This document shows, piece after piece, positions 35,666 through 47,896 of a stretch of 47,896 nucleotides of DNA; positions within the stretch are counted from its first letter, which is position 1; every line of letters starts with the position of its first letter. Source of the stretch: Echinococcus granulosus. Taxonomy: Eukaryota; Platyhelminthes; Cestoda; Cyclophyllidea; Taeniidae. Under the pieces are notes generated by a model, which worked only from the letters and a program-made list of their open reading frames with translations, ran no database searches and was not told where the DNA came from. Position numbers and translations under genes: made by a program. Where the stretch lies: positions 1 through 47,896 of the forward strand of contig NW_020170643.1 of NCBI RefSeq assembly GCF_000524195.1. Direction: 5' to 3'.

Positions 35666-37905
35666 CTATTGAAGTAAAGATTTTTTTTTAAAAAAAGCAT
35701 TTATTTTATTCTGAATATTTCATATCATAAATAAGATTGCGGTGCCATCTGGGATCCTTGCCACAGTTTCCCAGATTTAACTGATTGGAGCTATCTAAAT
35801 TTAAAGTCTTGACAAGCTCTCGATTCCTATCCAATCGGTTCAAGATCCCAATTTTTGTATAAATGCTCGGACTTATAAACCAAAAAAGGCTTATTGCCTC
35901 ATTTAAACTAGTAAAACATATTTACCTAGATAAAAATGACTGCTTTCATAAAACCTTTTGGGTGATTACTTCTTGACATTATTTGAGCTGCATCTGACCA
36001 GCAGATAAAAATAGCTAATGAATCGTTCAGAAAGAAGCAATGCTACATAAAAGAGTGCATTCACATTCCAATTCTTGTGGAGTAGTTTAAGTGGCGACTA
36101 ATTAGGCTTTCTGAGAAAGAACCCAATTACATTTGCGAAATAGGCATGTGAAATTCACAAAACCTATTCTCCAAATCCCAGTAGCCGTGATCCAAGTTGT
36201 TTTAATGTACCGAATGGTACAGATTTTATGGGTTTTAAGTGAGCTGATTCGTGCATAAATCAACATGACCAAAAGTTGTATTGTTTGTTGCTCATATACA
36301 TTACCGAATTAAACCGCATCTGTCAATTGGTGTTAAGGGCGTGGTAGAGATGTGATTGAACCTGTTTTGCTTGGAGATGCGCAAATTATCAGCATTTTAG
36401 ACACCTTTTTGGTGAGGAAATAGCAAGTAGAAGCGCTAGCTTTGTTTTTAAAACATTTGTAGTTACGGTGTTATTAATCATTTTTTGCCACATACACGGT
36501 TTGGTTTGGATTTTAAATATACACTCTTTTCACAGTTTTACACTTTTTTCATGAAATGTGCACTTTTACTAAAGTAACGAGATTTTATCCAATTTTTAGG
36601 TGTTTGTTATGCAGCGATTCTCTCAATTACCACAGCGGCGCTGCATAAGGGTGGCAATTTACATAAAATAACAAAAATAAGCACAAAATTCTGGAAAGTG
36701 CCATATTCAAAAACAAACTAATATGCTTTATTTGCCTGGGTGACAAGGGATTTACTTATTTCATTCAATGATGTAACTGTTTAACTACCTTGGTTGCAGC
36801 GGCAAACTGTGTATCAGCCAGCACGTCAACTTAATGAAATTTGAAAGTACTCTGGGCAAGATGTTTGAGATCACTGATGGATTGATACCATGGCTGGGTG
36901 GGGTCAATTTTCATCCTTCTGTTTGGTATCTTCACAGATTTACTCATCTGCAGCAGCTGTACTCATTTTTTATTAAATTTTATTCTTTGGCTGCAGAAAT
37001 AAGGATGGTTGTACATTTTGATCGGATTCGCTTGCGACTGCTACCAATATGACGTGCTGAGGCCTCACGAAAGTCGTAATAAGGCTAAGTATTATAAAAA
37101 AGAATCGCATTACTCCAACGTAGAAAAGAGGTGGAAGGCTTTCAGCTCTTCTCAAAACTCATGCCGCGGTGATTAGAGGCTCCCCAGCCGGGGCAATTCA
37201 ATACACAGTAGAACGGAATCTCAAATCACCACATTAATACGTCTCATCTAAGAACGCAGGCTACCACCTAGAGTTTGGGCCTCTTTAGAATATTGATGAG
37301 ATTGGAAATAAATACTAATTTTTTCTCGGCCGTCTGGTAAAGGTGAGTTTCCTTTTACAAGTTTTGGGTAATTCCCTACATTTTAAAATTATTATTTTAG
37401 TATAGGGATTATTAAAACTGTCAAGAATTTAATGGTACTTTAATGGAATTACTTTGCATCTTACTGCTTCAACTAACCCTTTAAAGTCAGGAAGTACTCC
37501 GTAGTGTTAATGATATTTTACATAAAATGGTCTGTTTAAGGAGCTCTAATAGGTTATGTGACTTTTTAAGTAATGGGGAAAAGATTGAAGCATTCGTTAC
37601 TATTCAAAGAGGTATTCAACAACATGATCCACATTTACTCACTTTTGGGGTGCTTTTAATTGTTGATTAATAATTGAAGCCAAGGACATCCGATCTGCGA
37701 AATTCAGTAGCAGATGCTGGTCTCATTCAAGTAGTACCAGTCTCGTCACTATTACTGCTCTTGCTCCAACATTGGTTTGTAACTGTGTTTCTTTTATTTG
37801 CAACATTTCAATCTTATAGACTATTATTGTCACAAGAGTGTTGATATTTTTCAGTCATAAAACACAGTTGGACCTATAAACGCTTGGAACGGGAATTGAT
37901 CCGCT

Positions 37906-37911
37906 TTTATT
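37906..37911 (-). terminator. poly(A) signal AATAAA, copy 2
   Basis: Exact counterpart of the signal at 26338, with the same 22-nt distance from the stop codon of the terminal exon. Confidence 0.5.
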
Positions 37912-37932
37912 ATACCCACTTTGAAGATTTGA

Positions 37933-40900
37933 TCAGTGCCAACTGTAGTCAAACGGCTTCTCAATGACTGTCACACCAGTGAAGCACACTCCCTTCTGGA
38001 CCTCGATCTTCACCATGTTGGGCTTCTTCCAAATCTTTCTGTTTAATTGCTTGAAACGCGCAAACTAATTTGTGTTCTATGTCCTCCTACTTTAATTAAA
38101 CAGAACTTCGGGAAACACTGAATCTGTGTAGCATTTTTATTTATTCAGTATGAGCAAAGAAGACAATACCAAAATTTTTAAAATTTTAGGTACAAAGCTA
38201 CGATATGAATTATGTTTCTGTGTAAAACCGTACGTACTATTTAACTTCAACATTTAGGTGCTCCCAACTGCTAAGCTTGGCCGTAACTTCTTTCAGCAAA
38301 CATTGCATTTGGTTACTTAGCAGGAAGTTAACAAGCCTCACTAAAAGTAAATACTGTCAGCCGCAAGAGATTTTATGACACCTCGGGTTTTTCCTAAAGT
38401 TGTAATACCCCATGACGTTAAAAAGGTGGATTTATCAAAGACCTAGCTTAATTCCCTGCCCAATTAAGACAAGTCTTGATCTGTTTCACTTTCTAGCCCA
38501 GCTAATTATATGACGTTGTCTTAATAACTGTACAGCTCCATTCATGATGTTGGTTGCATTAGTTAGCAAAAAACCGAGCAAAAATGGCTCAAATACATGT
38601 AGGTATTATTTAGTTTTGAGTTTAGACGCTTTCAATGAAAGCAACTGTGTTATCGCAGCAAATGTACGACTAAAACAAATTATTTGTGCTGCGAGAATTC
38701 GACATTTCTTATGCAGTTGATAACACAACATTTTTGTCACTTGACATAGCCATATTGTTAGAGCGCTGTTTGAATCAGATGTAGGCTTATGATAGTTTCC
38801 CATTCTACTGTGCTTATAAAAAATAAGTCTCACATCTTTTTACCTTTATTTTCGATACCATATATATTAGCCATGGACACAAGTGGCATATTATGATAAA
38901 TTAATTAATTTCAGCTACTGTAGCCCACTTGGGATAAGTGAATATGAAGTGTTAGTTTTTTAGTCTTTCTAAATGCTATATCGGCCTATGACACCAGTTT
39001 AGGACTCTCTTCTGTATAGCGAAGACTTCTACTTCTAATGCTCCGTAAAGAAAATTTGATTAAAATCAAATTTTGGTGGAATCATTGTTTCCTTGGTTCA
39101 TTTTATTCAAACTTGTGCACAAAAACTAAGTTGTTATCTGCATGGCGAAAGGTAGATAATTATCGAAGACAATAAATTTCTATTTTAATATCTACTGTCT
39201 CCCATCCAAATTGGTGACACGTTGCTAGACCATTGCATGACCTTAAATACACTTAAAATATCCCATTCCCTTACCAAGCAGTAATGCATTCATCTTGTGC
39301 CAACATTGCTATCCACGTAACCGAGAATTTCACCTGTCGGCTCCTCAAACACACGGTAAAGTATCAAAGCCGTCTATTTACACAGCAATGCCAACATGTA
39401 CTATAAAAGCCAGGGATAACAAATACATAAACAGTTGAAAAGAAGCAGGTATGGCTTACTCCAATCTGCCTATCCTAGTAGGTTTGCTCATTCTCGTGGT
39501 GCGTGGATCGGCCCAACAAAGCAGACCTCGTTTCTGTTATTGCTGTTGCTGTGAAAAACCACCTGATCTGCCTATACCAAAACCGAAGCTACAGCCCGTG
39601 CAGGTGCCTATCAAACCCACCATTCCCTTTCCAATCCCCCTCCCCCCCCCACCCTCCCCCTCCCTCCTCCTCCTCCTCCTCCGCCTCCGCCTCCGCCTCC
39701 ACCTCGATCTCCTTACCCTCATCTACCAGTGGTGGTGACCACTTTCAAACAGTGCCTATATATGTGCCATCTCGAGCCCGGATGCCTACCACGTTGTCGG
39801 GCTCAATTTAAAGATAAATGAGCCCATACCGTCATCTCCACAGATGCTTGCGCCAATCGCAATGGTATCTGCTCTTTCTCATGAATGAGGAAGATATGTG
39901 AGACTCCCTTTATTAGCATTCTTATCTATTAGTAATTGAGTGCTTATCTTTCTGCTTTTACTTTCATTTAAGGGGATTTTCCATGAAACATTTAATGGCG
40001 CGGAGGAAAACTTACGAAGTTATTGATTGAGGGCAGGGGATTTTGGTACGCTGGAATATAACTGATCTAGAATGTATACATAAAAATACAAATAGAAGGC
40101 AATATTTAAATGATTGGAATGATCGCATAAAATGGAAGGCTGATACAGTATATCTGTCTTTAAAAAGGGCTAAAAAAACAGAAGCACTTAATATAAGTTA
40201 ATATTTTCAACAATTTCTTACCTAAAAGTATACTATGTTGGTATTTTGGACTGACCGAGTACTTAAAACTCTCAGTAAAAAAAAAAGGACTCTGACAAGG
40301 CAAGAGCTATTCAAGCATACAGGCTATAATTTAAGACTAATAATGAATAGTTAATATTTTGGCTAGACCTTTGAATGCATGATTACGAGGGTGTATTCAT
40401 ACAACGAAACCTCACGTTCACATTAGCTTTGTCAGGATGTCTATAGCCTGTTCAGGAAATACAAGTGCCAAAGTGCAGTTAAATTGTTTAAGCTAGTATT
40501 TTATAGGCTTTAAGCAGGAAAATATTTATTCGCATATTTGAAGAAAATGTTCCATTGATTTCGAATAGTGTTGCCTCTAACGGAGTTTGAAGAAGGTTGA
40601 ACCCGAATTCGATTTAGTCGCCTGCAGCCGCCTCCTAATTTAAAACATTGAAATATATTATGTTACTAAGTAAAGTGCTAAATTTGCTAATTATCTCTAA
40701 TAATAGTCCATGTGTAGCCTTTTGCCGCAGAATAATTCAATGATTATGATACTAATAAACCATTTATAAAGCATGCTTTATGGCATTCAACATGATTCTG
40801 GTGCATATTTGGAGCGAACAATGACACTGACCAAAGAACGAGATTTTATTTCACAAATACAAGAAAATTACGGTGATCATGTACCTAGATATATGATATT

Positions 40901-43900
40901 CCTACAACTACGAGGTACTGACGTCAAGTCATGAGCTGAATGCCTAGCTTTTGACTCAAATCTTAATTTAAGGCTTGTGTTTGTCTTAGAGACAAAGCAC
41001 GCGAAGAGTGGCCTTACCAAAGGGAAGAATTTTCTTAGTCTAACTTGGGTGCAAAGAAATTTAAATGCTTCTTCTATTACGACCGAATCCCTTAAAGAAT
41101 TATGTAGACAGAGAGCGCTAACATCCCAAGTTCGTGCTATTAATGCTTTAAAGGACTGTGAAGGTCCAAATCATCCCATCATTTCATATCTGTTCTTTGC
41201 CTCATTAACTATTAGGCTTATTCACTTAAAAAAATAGGGCTAAACTCTTTAACAAAAAATATTTGGCCAAAATAAACCATCCAAAAGTCGCCCCTTGCTC
41301 GTAAATCATTACCACAGCAACTAATTGTATTTCAAAATTATTCGCAAAGTACAAAGGAGTAGTGAGAGTAAAATAAGGGATTCTTCAAAGCTAATGTGAG
41401 TGCATAGAGGATTTACCATTATCTGTAATGGAATTCCTCCAATTTAATTAACACATTATTTGGATTTGGCTTGTGAGACGAGCGATTCGAAGGGATGGGC
41501 ATAATTGCCTTTATAATCACTACCTTCATGATTAATCTCCCTGAAGTCTTATTTGCTCTATAATTAATGCAAAAAGCCAAATCACCGGGTTTGCAGCAAA
41601 AATGCGTATCTCCTTCTAGATGCCTAAAGTCAGTTAAAGGTGAAGCAACATCGTCACAATCGGCAAAAAGCACTGGAGTGGAAAAATGGGATCCGAAAAA
41701 AGAGGTAGACCAAATAAGACTGAGCCTATTTGATAAGAGTGAGTAAAGGAAGTGTTGGCTTTCGCCATTTTCTGAGCGGACTTTTCATAGACTCTAATGG
41801 CTATCACAGCATTAACGTCTCAGCTATGGCTCTTAAATCCAAGAGAGAAAGAAGAGGTAGAAGAACTGAGCTAGCTTTGACCCAGTACCTCGGCAGTACT
41901 TGAATCGATGGCTTAGTTCTTAGCTTGATATAAGCAAATGTTTAACTTATTTTTAAGTATAGTCACTTTAATGCTTGTGGTAGTGGTAGTAGTGGTAGTG
42001 AAGCTCACTGATAGGTAAATAGATGAGCAGACAGAGGTACATGTGTAAGCCTTTAGGCTAAAACTAAAATAAAGTTTTCTTTCTGTTAGTCACGAACCGT
42101 GATTTTCCAAAGACAAATTCTCCTTCTGCAAGTTAGGTTTGATTGTATTTTACTCCATAATTGTGCCAGCACTCCGTACATTAGACTATTTACCCACGTT
42201 TTCTTTGTAGTGGTTTTTACGATTTCAAAGACTTATAAAAGCACATTTTACTGGTGTTTGCAGCCACTACCTAAATACATATCTAAGTGAGCGCCTTTCG
42301 TTTGCCTTAGGATGCTAATTTGCTCAAATTGACATGAACGTTTGACAATGTGGACAGGGCAAGGAATGAGATGGCGGTTAATGAGTGGCCTTTTAGTCCA
42401 CTCTGGCGAGGGCAAGCAGATAGTCGGGTACAAGAATAACTAGGACAGGAATAACTCGTAACTCCGACAGTTTCCATGGCAAACTAGGCAATTCTGTTAC
42501 TATGGGTAAGTTTCTCATTGCACTAATGCTGGTTTATGAATTTGCCCTAAATATGGATACCTATTGAACAGAATTACGACAACGATTAAATTTTAGCAGA
42601 GGACGTGGGTGACGTTATAAATATGGTGGGCCTATAACGATCCTCTTCATATTATCATTAATGATGAACCCATATTTAAGTAACCGATATCCCTCTCAAA
42701 TATGTTCCATGCTTATCCAGAAACCCTTTGTTAATAAGAATGCATTCACTCAATTATATCAATCATAATATTTACTGCGGAACAAGTAGAAAATTTTAAG
42801 AATTAAATCTTGAAATTACCTAGGCCTTTCAGACTATCGTCCGCTTTCGTCCTTCCATTAGCGTAGGTTTGCATGCAGTCAAGTAAGCTTTTAAAATCGC
42901 TTTCACAGTTGATTTTGTAGATTATAAAGGGAAGATGCAAATGTACAACGATAATAGTCCAGGGTCATAAAGCCAATTTTTTGATGCAAAATAAGACCGT
43001 CATACAATGCAAAATAACACGATTAGATTCCAGGATACTAAATAAGTAGCATTTACTATTTTTGCTTTTGACTTCTCGCAATAAGTCTCCACTTTATCAT
43101 GGATTGATGCACAACACTAAAAGTATTTTATAAATAGTTGAATAGCTCAGAAGCGATTTTCGTCTTAAGCACTAACTTCTTCCATTTTCTAGCTAAGTTT
43201 ATTTTTCCTAGTATAACGGCCACAAATATGTGCGTCTAACTTGAGAAATCTACTTAACAATTAGTAACTGGTTATTTCGAGAGCAAAAGTAGGTTGCAGA
43301 CATCCTTTGACTAAGGACTGAACGCTTTTAATAAGTCTTGTAGGCAAACGTTACGCAAAACACCGCCTATTCTACTGCCATGCTACTTATTCACGGATGA
43401 CCTGGTAAAAAGGCCGTAGCCCTAAAAATTCACAGATTCCAAGTCCAATCGAATAAAGTAGAATTTTAGCTGGAACCAAAAAATATGTCGTAAGGGATGA
43501 TTTAAAGAAACGGTGGGAGAAGTCGAAGTGTGTTGGCAACGGTGATAAACTTTTCGAACTTTTATCATTACGTTAGAAAGATTATCAGCAAAAATTGCCC
43601 CCCCCCCCTTAATGAAAAGAATTATGACAATATTTATGTGCAAGATTCTTATTTTCAAGCAGGTGGGTTAGCAGAGCAGCTGTCATATACACTGGTGAAA
43701 GTGATATTTAGCCAACTGCTAATTTGTATTTGGCATAACTTCCATCTAAAAGAATTACAAGCGGAATCTACTTTCCGCACAGGTGAACCCGATTTTTTAA
43801 GAAAGCGAAAGCCTTTCCGGCTCTGAATACTCTTCTTGGATCAATGAACGGCGCCATATTTCCTCTCAGTGATATTTTATCTCGCAGTTATGCAAGACAA

Positions 43901-46900
43901 TTAATATCCCACTGAAAATAATTCTGTTTTGATGATAGTACTTAAATACAAAATTAACTACTTATTTTCCCTAGATAGTTTGTGATTATTTAGCTCTACA
44001 ATGTCGCATATTTGAATTTAAGCCTTTACTGACCAAAATATCAGCTGAATGGGCTCAGTACTTCGCAAATTTAATACAAATTCTTTTTGACGTACTAAAT
44101 AAAGCTCTTTGGTACAGGCAAGTACAATTTTTTTGCTCTGACTTCTACCATTTTTACTGTTAAATGACTCAGATTCCGATGGCATCTGCAGAAGCTGAAA
44201 CAAATACGATTTTTCTGCAGGCTTTAATAGCGCAACACTGTAATGCTCGGATCACAAAGAGCGAGATGCAAGGTACAAACTGATCGCACGAAATCCGCTC
44301 AGAGTCCATCATAAAAGTGAACTAGCTTTAGTGATGTGATTATCAGCCCATAATGTGTAGGAGTTTTAGCAATTTTACGAACTTTTTCCATCCCTCCGAT
44401 TGAAATAACGCAGTAGTTTTAAGTAAAGGGCACACAACTGATCAATACACTGAGTTTATGTAGCATTTCGGTATTTATCAGTTTTCTTTTCACATTTTCA
44501 AGTTGTTTTAACGATAGGGAATTTTAGAGGAGAAAATTGGCTGCAGATTCTATTAAAAGTTGACAAATCTGTCCGGTGATTTTGAATGGAAAAAGGACAT
44601 CAGTTAATTGGAGCACCATAAAAGTTTATTAATGCTTAACTTCTCCTTGCAAAGGCAAAATTATAAGTATTAAAAGCACCAGCATCCAAATGCTAGTTTA
44701 TTTGCCTCAAAGAAGCAAATCGACTCACGTACAATTTGCTTACGAAGTTGACTGAATCCTACCTCAGTATGTGGTAATTACGTGGAGATACTGATTTGTC
44801 TACCACCGGTTAATAATTTGGCGAGGATCTTTCTTTTATTAACATTATCTAATTAGCCTTTAAACGAGAGTTGTCTTCTTATTTTAAGTGAGAATCGCAG
44901 TACCCCTTTCAGTTTCCATTGCTTCATCTGCATGTAAGGTGATTGCTTGTACTAAGGTGCTAATAAAAATCCACTCCTTGTTTGGCCACTGAACAGCAAA
45001 GCTATTCGCTGTTCAACAACTTCATGTAACTGCTGAACATTTTTATTGAAGGCCTCCCTGGAGCATTTCTTTAGTAGTTAACTTATGTGTCTGAAGCAAA
45101 TAATTTTGCCGTAAATGTCACAACTATAAACAGTCGGCATTATGCCCAATAATTCCTGCCTCAAGCTCTCTTAATGCCTACATCGGCAAGACAAAAGTAA
45201 ATGCTATTCTGTGGCATGCGTACGTAGACTAATCCACTCCTAGATGAACAATCAGAGGATGAACTAAAAAAGAAGCATTAAACATTTAACGGTGACTTTT
45301 CAGAACCAAAAATTGAAATTACTAACTAAAACCACTGAGTGTAAGTCGAATAACACTGTGGTTTTAAAGAATTGGGATTTAAAAAGTATTTTAATAGTGC
45401 TAACTTAAATGTGATTAGCAAATATATTTCTAGCTAATCCGCATGTATACCTATTCAACGTCATTCTTGAAATGCAAAGAAGCCCTTTTACCTGTTAACC
45501 TGAAAGGAACATTGAGAAAAATTTTGAAATTTCAGTTCAATTACCATGGGATTGGGTGCTTAAGCGAAGAAAAATTGCAAAAATTTTGTGAAATTTAGGA
45601 AGGAACTGCGGCATCAGTGGTATGCATACTTCTCACCTGTGTAAAATATGCTAATTTAAAGTGGCATCGCATGGACATGTTCATTGCAAATTTTACTTTT
45701 GATGTTGAAACACATAGAGGTGCTTTGCTACACGGCTGGATAAGATTTAAAATAGGAATTACAATTTAAGCCCGTATAATAAATTAAATCAATGAGATTA
45801 AAATTCTTTCCCAGCGGGCACTTGCCTGCCCAGTTGCGTGCGTGGTCTAATGTAAAAGGAATGTTTTCCGTGGTCTGAACTGCCACAAATCTACTAAGTG
45901 GGCCGTGAAACAACAGATGATTCGGCGTTCCTTTTTACTTAAGGCGCAATTTTACATCATGTTATCCCCATTTTTAGAAAACTAGCGTAGCTTTTATTGA
46001 GGTCTGTTAATGTTTTTGCACTCATTCAGAATACTGCTAAATATATTCAACCCATACTTCTAGTAAAATAATGAACTTCTCACCTGTAAAATGGTCACTA
46101 CACTCTCCATATCAACTAAAATAATTTGATATGAAGAGGGGTGTATTCCTTTTGGCACTGCTTCACCCCCATCTAGAATAAGTAGTTTTTTAAGCCATAA
46201 GGTTATTATGTAATGCATCCGTTGTTCTCCCCTTCTGCCCATAACTTTAGGCTTCTGCATCGGAAACATACCATGCGTTATGGCAATGAGAGGTTGCACG
46301 AAAGAGCAGTCCGTCTACTCACCGGGGATCGGTGACGACTTCCCAGTCACTAGGCTCGTCCATACCGCCCGCTTGCGATCAAAAAGGGCTAATCTAACAA
46401 ACGTGTACTGCAATAAGGCTTTATTAGGAGAAAGATTAAACTTCTGGACTTTAATAAATTAAATAATTGATCTTTGAGTTGTAGTAGTTATTTACCAGGG
46501 TGCTATCTGTAGTGTTCATCCCTGAATACTAGTTAAACTACGAGATGAAGAATTAAACTGTTAAAACACCTACGTATGTAAACAATGGCATGGCACCTCT
46601 TCCCACGCACATGGATATTCCAAGCAATTTATGTAAGGTAAACGTCAATCTATTTTTGGTCCAAAGTTCCATTTGATGGGTAGGTGGAGGGGCGGTGCTT
46701 TCTCAAATAAAACAAAGGACTACATATTTTTACCTTCAAAATGACTGCTTTTTCCATACTTTGGAAAATTACTATTTTATGCATTAATTGTGGGTCATAA
46801 CACACTTTCCTTTGTAAAATAATGTAATAATTTAAATACCACGAGTTTTACGCGACATATTGCAGTTGGAGTGTGGTGACAATCAAAATCAGGTGTAGCT

Positions 46901-47233
46901 AGTGCCTTTCAAACCCAACTGATAACAGTTAGGATGAGGTGAGTCAAAGACGAATAATGTATGAAATTCCTAACAAAGTGTAGATAATCGGGGGAAGATG
47001 CTTTGGTTTGTGTGCATTGCCCTTGTGTATTGACTTCGTACACAACGTAAACTTACACATGACAACTCGTGAATAGATATGTAATGTCAGAAGTGGAAAA
47101 TGTAGGCTGTTCATAGGCCAATATATCAGATCTGCAGTTCTTGTCAAAATGAAAGCCAAATGCATTGACCTGATCTTGCGCAGAGGCGTATTTAAGGAAA
47201 TTCCAGCCCTTTTTATTTTCAGATGCAGTCATC
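37933..47233 (-). CDS. unrecognised multi-exon gene, copy 2 (partial)
   Basis: This is the same exon set as in copy 1, each shifted by 11,568 bp: terminal exon 37933-38038, others up to 47057-47233. If the gene's 5' end lies to the right of the unit, this copy could be the intact one continuing past the window, while copy 1 would lack its 5' exons. The reading is the same as for copy 1 and adds no independent evidence of function. Confidence 0.4.
39402..39408 (+). promoter_or_regulatory. TATA box, secreted Pro-rich gene, copy 2
   Basis: Identical to the TATAAAA in copy 1, with the same distance to the ATG at 39451. The promoter is fully inside the duplicated unit, so both copies could be expressed if both are real. 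Confidence 0.6.
39451..39821 (+). CDS. secreted Cys-cluster, proline-rich protein, copy 2
   Basis: Second copy, identical to the gene at 27883 in signal peptide, Cys cluster and poly-C lengths. It therefore carries the same apparent frameshift: the assembled frame stops at 39738 and the likely true frame at 39821. Identical homopolymer lengths in both copies argue that either one consensus was used twice or the break predates the duplication. Confidence 0.65.
39636..39706 (+). repeat. poly-C tract and CTC/CCG triplet run, copy 2
   Basis: Exact counterpart of 28068-28138, with the same C5-T-C9 lengths. Confidence 0.85.
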
Positions 47234-47896
47234 CTATTGAAGTAAAGATTTTTTTTTAAAAAAAGCATTTATTTTATTCTGAATATTTCATATCATAAAT
47301 AAGATTGCGGTGCCATCTGGGATCCTTGCCACAGTTTCCCAGATTTAACTGATTGGAGCTATCTAAATTTAAAGTCTTGACAAGCTCTCGATTCCTATCC
47401 AATCGGTTCAAGATCCCAATTTTTGTATAAATGCTCGGACTTATAAACCAAAAAAGGCTTATTGCCTCATTTAAACTAGTAAAACATATTTACCTAGATA
47501 AAAATGACTGCTTTCATAAAACCTTTTGGGTGATTACTTCTTGACATTATTTGAGCTGCATCTGACCAGCAGATAAAAATAGCTAATGAATCGTTCAGAA
47601 AGAAGCAATGCTACATAAAAGAGTGCATTCACATTCCAATTCTTGTGGAGTAGTTTAAGTGGCGACTAATTAGGCTTTCTGAGAAAGAACCCAATTACAT
47701 TTGCGAAATAGGCATGTGAAATTCACAAAACCTATTCTCCAAATCCCAGTAGCCGTGATCCAAGTTGTTTTAATGTACCGAATGGTACAGATTTTATGGG
47801 TTTTAAGTGAGCTGATTCGTGCATAAATCAACATGACCAAAAGTTGTATTGTTTGTTGCTCATATACATTACCGAATTAAACCGCATCTGTCAATT

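Larger units (their letters stand above)
24761..36328 (+). repeat. 11,568-bp tandem unit, copy 1
   Basis: First of two head-to-tail copies. It begins GGTGTTAAGGGCGTGGTAGA and ends AAACCGCATCTGTCAATT. Every feature inside recurs exactly 11,568 bp to the right. Sampled stretches are identical, including homopolymers: a 10-A run near 28710, an 11-C run at 32030 and a T9A7 run near 35685. There is no microhomology at the junction (left flank ends CATGCATA, unit ends GTCAATT). Confidence 0.98.
36329..47896 (+). repeat. 11,568-bp tandem unit, copy 2
   Basis: Second copy, directly abutting the first, with no difference found in the regions compared by eye. It terminates at precisely the same base as copy 1 (GTCAATT), which is also the last base of the window. 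Any right-hand flank is therefore not visible. Confidence 0.98.

Overview
This is a eukaryotic nuclear window of about 48 kb. The genes are split, with many very short introns: nine of the ten in the best-resolved gene give six of 32-41 bp and one of 70 bp. The DNA is AT-rich, and the intergenic stretches are long and hold decayed repeats. Bimodal introns of about 36 and 70 bp are known from flatworms, especially tapeworms, so a platyhelminth, probably a cestode, is the best inference. It rests on gene structure only. I saw no bacterial operons, CRISPR arrays or rRNA, and I recognised no tRNA.

Left part (1-18,000). A single-exon gene for the ribosome-associated factor TMA7 (2819-3001, +) lies tail-to-tail with an 11-exon GNL2/NOG2 gene (10232 to 4662, -), the circularly permuted GTPase of 60S ribosome biogenesis. 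GNL2 is conserved throughout but carries an apparent 2-bp frameshift in exon 1. A divergent gene on + (11817-17978, three exons, 298 aa) encodes a protein with an aerolysin/ETX-MTX2-like beta domain. Its 4.9-kb first intron contains copies of an interspersed repeat and what look like exons of an unrecognised gene on the - strand. Four diverged copies of this repeat (near 1.4, 1.7, 12.6 and 14.0 kb) share a core resembling GAGACTTCTCTGAAGACGAA. A GC-richer block at 3240-4560 looks like decayed foreign or mobile DNA.

Middle (18,000-24,760). Mostly non-coding. Two short exon-like terminal reading frames stand out: 19174-19288 (-) and 23549-23761 (+). I recognise neither.

Right part (24,761-47,896). 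This is one 11,568-bp unit present twice, head to tail, as 24761-36328 and 36329-47896. No difference was found in any segment compared, including homopolymer runs, and the second copy ends exactly at the last base of the window. That coincidence makes an assembly end-duplication a serious alternative to a real, very recent tandem duplication. Each unit carries a small TATA-driven gene for a secreted, Cys-cluster, Pro-rich protein whose frame breaks at a poly-C tract, and a set of exons of an unrecognised - strand gene with a terminal exon and AATAAA signal at 26365/26338 (copy 2: 37933/37906).

TMA7 and GNL2 both serve ribosome function, but their convergent layout gives no evidence of co-regulation. 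The other genes show no visible functional link.
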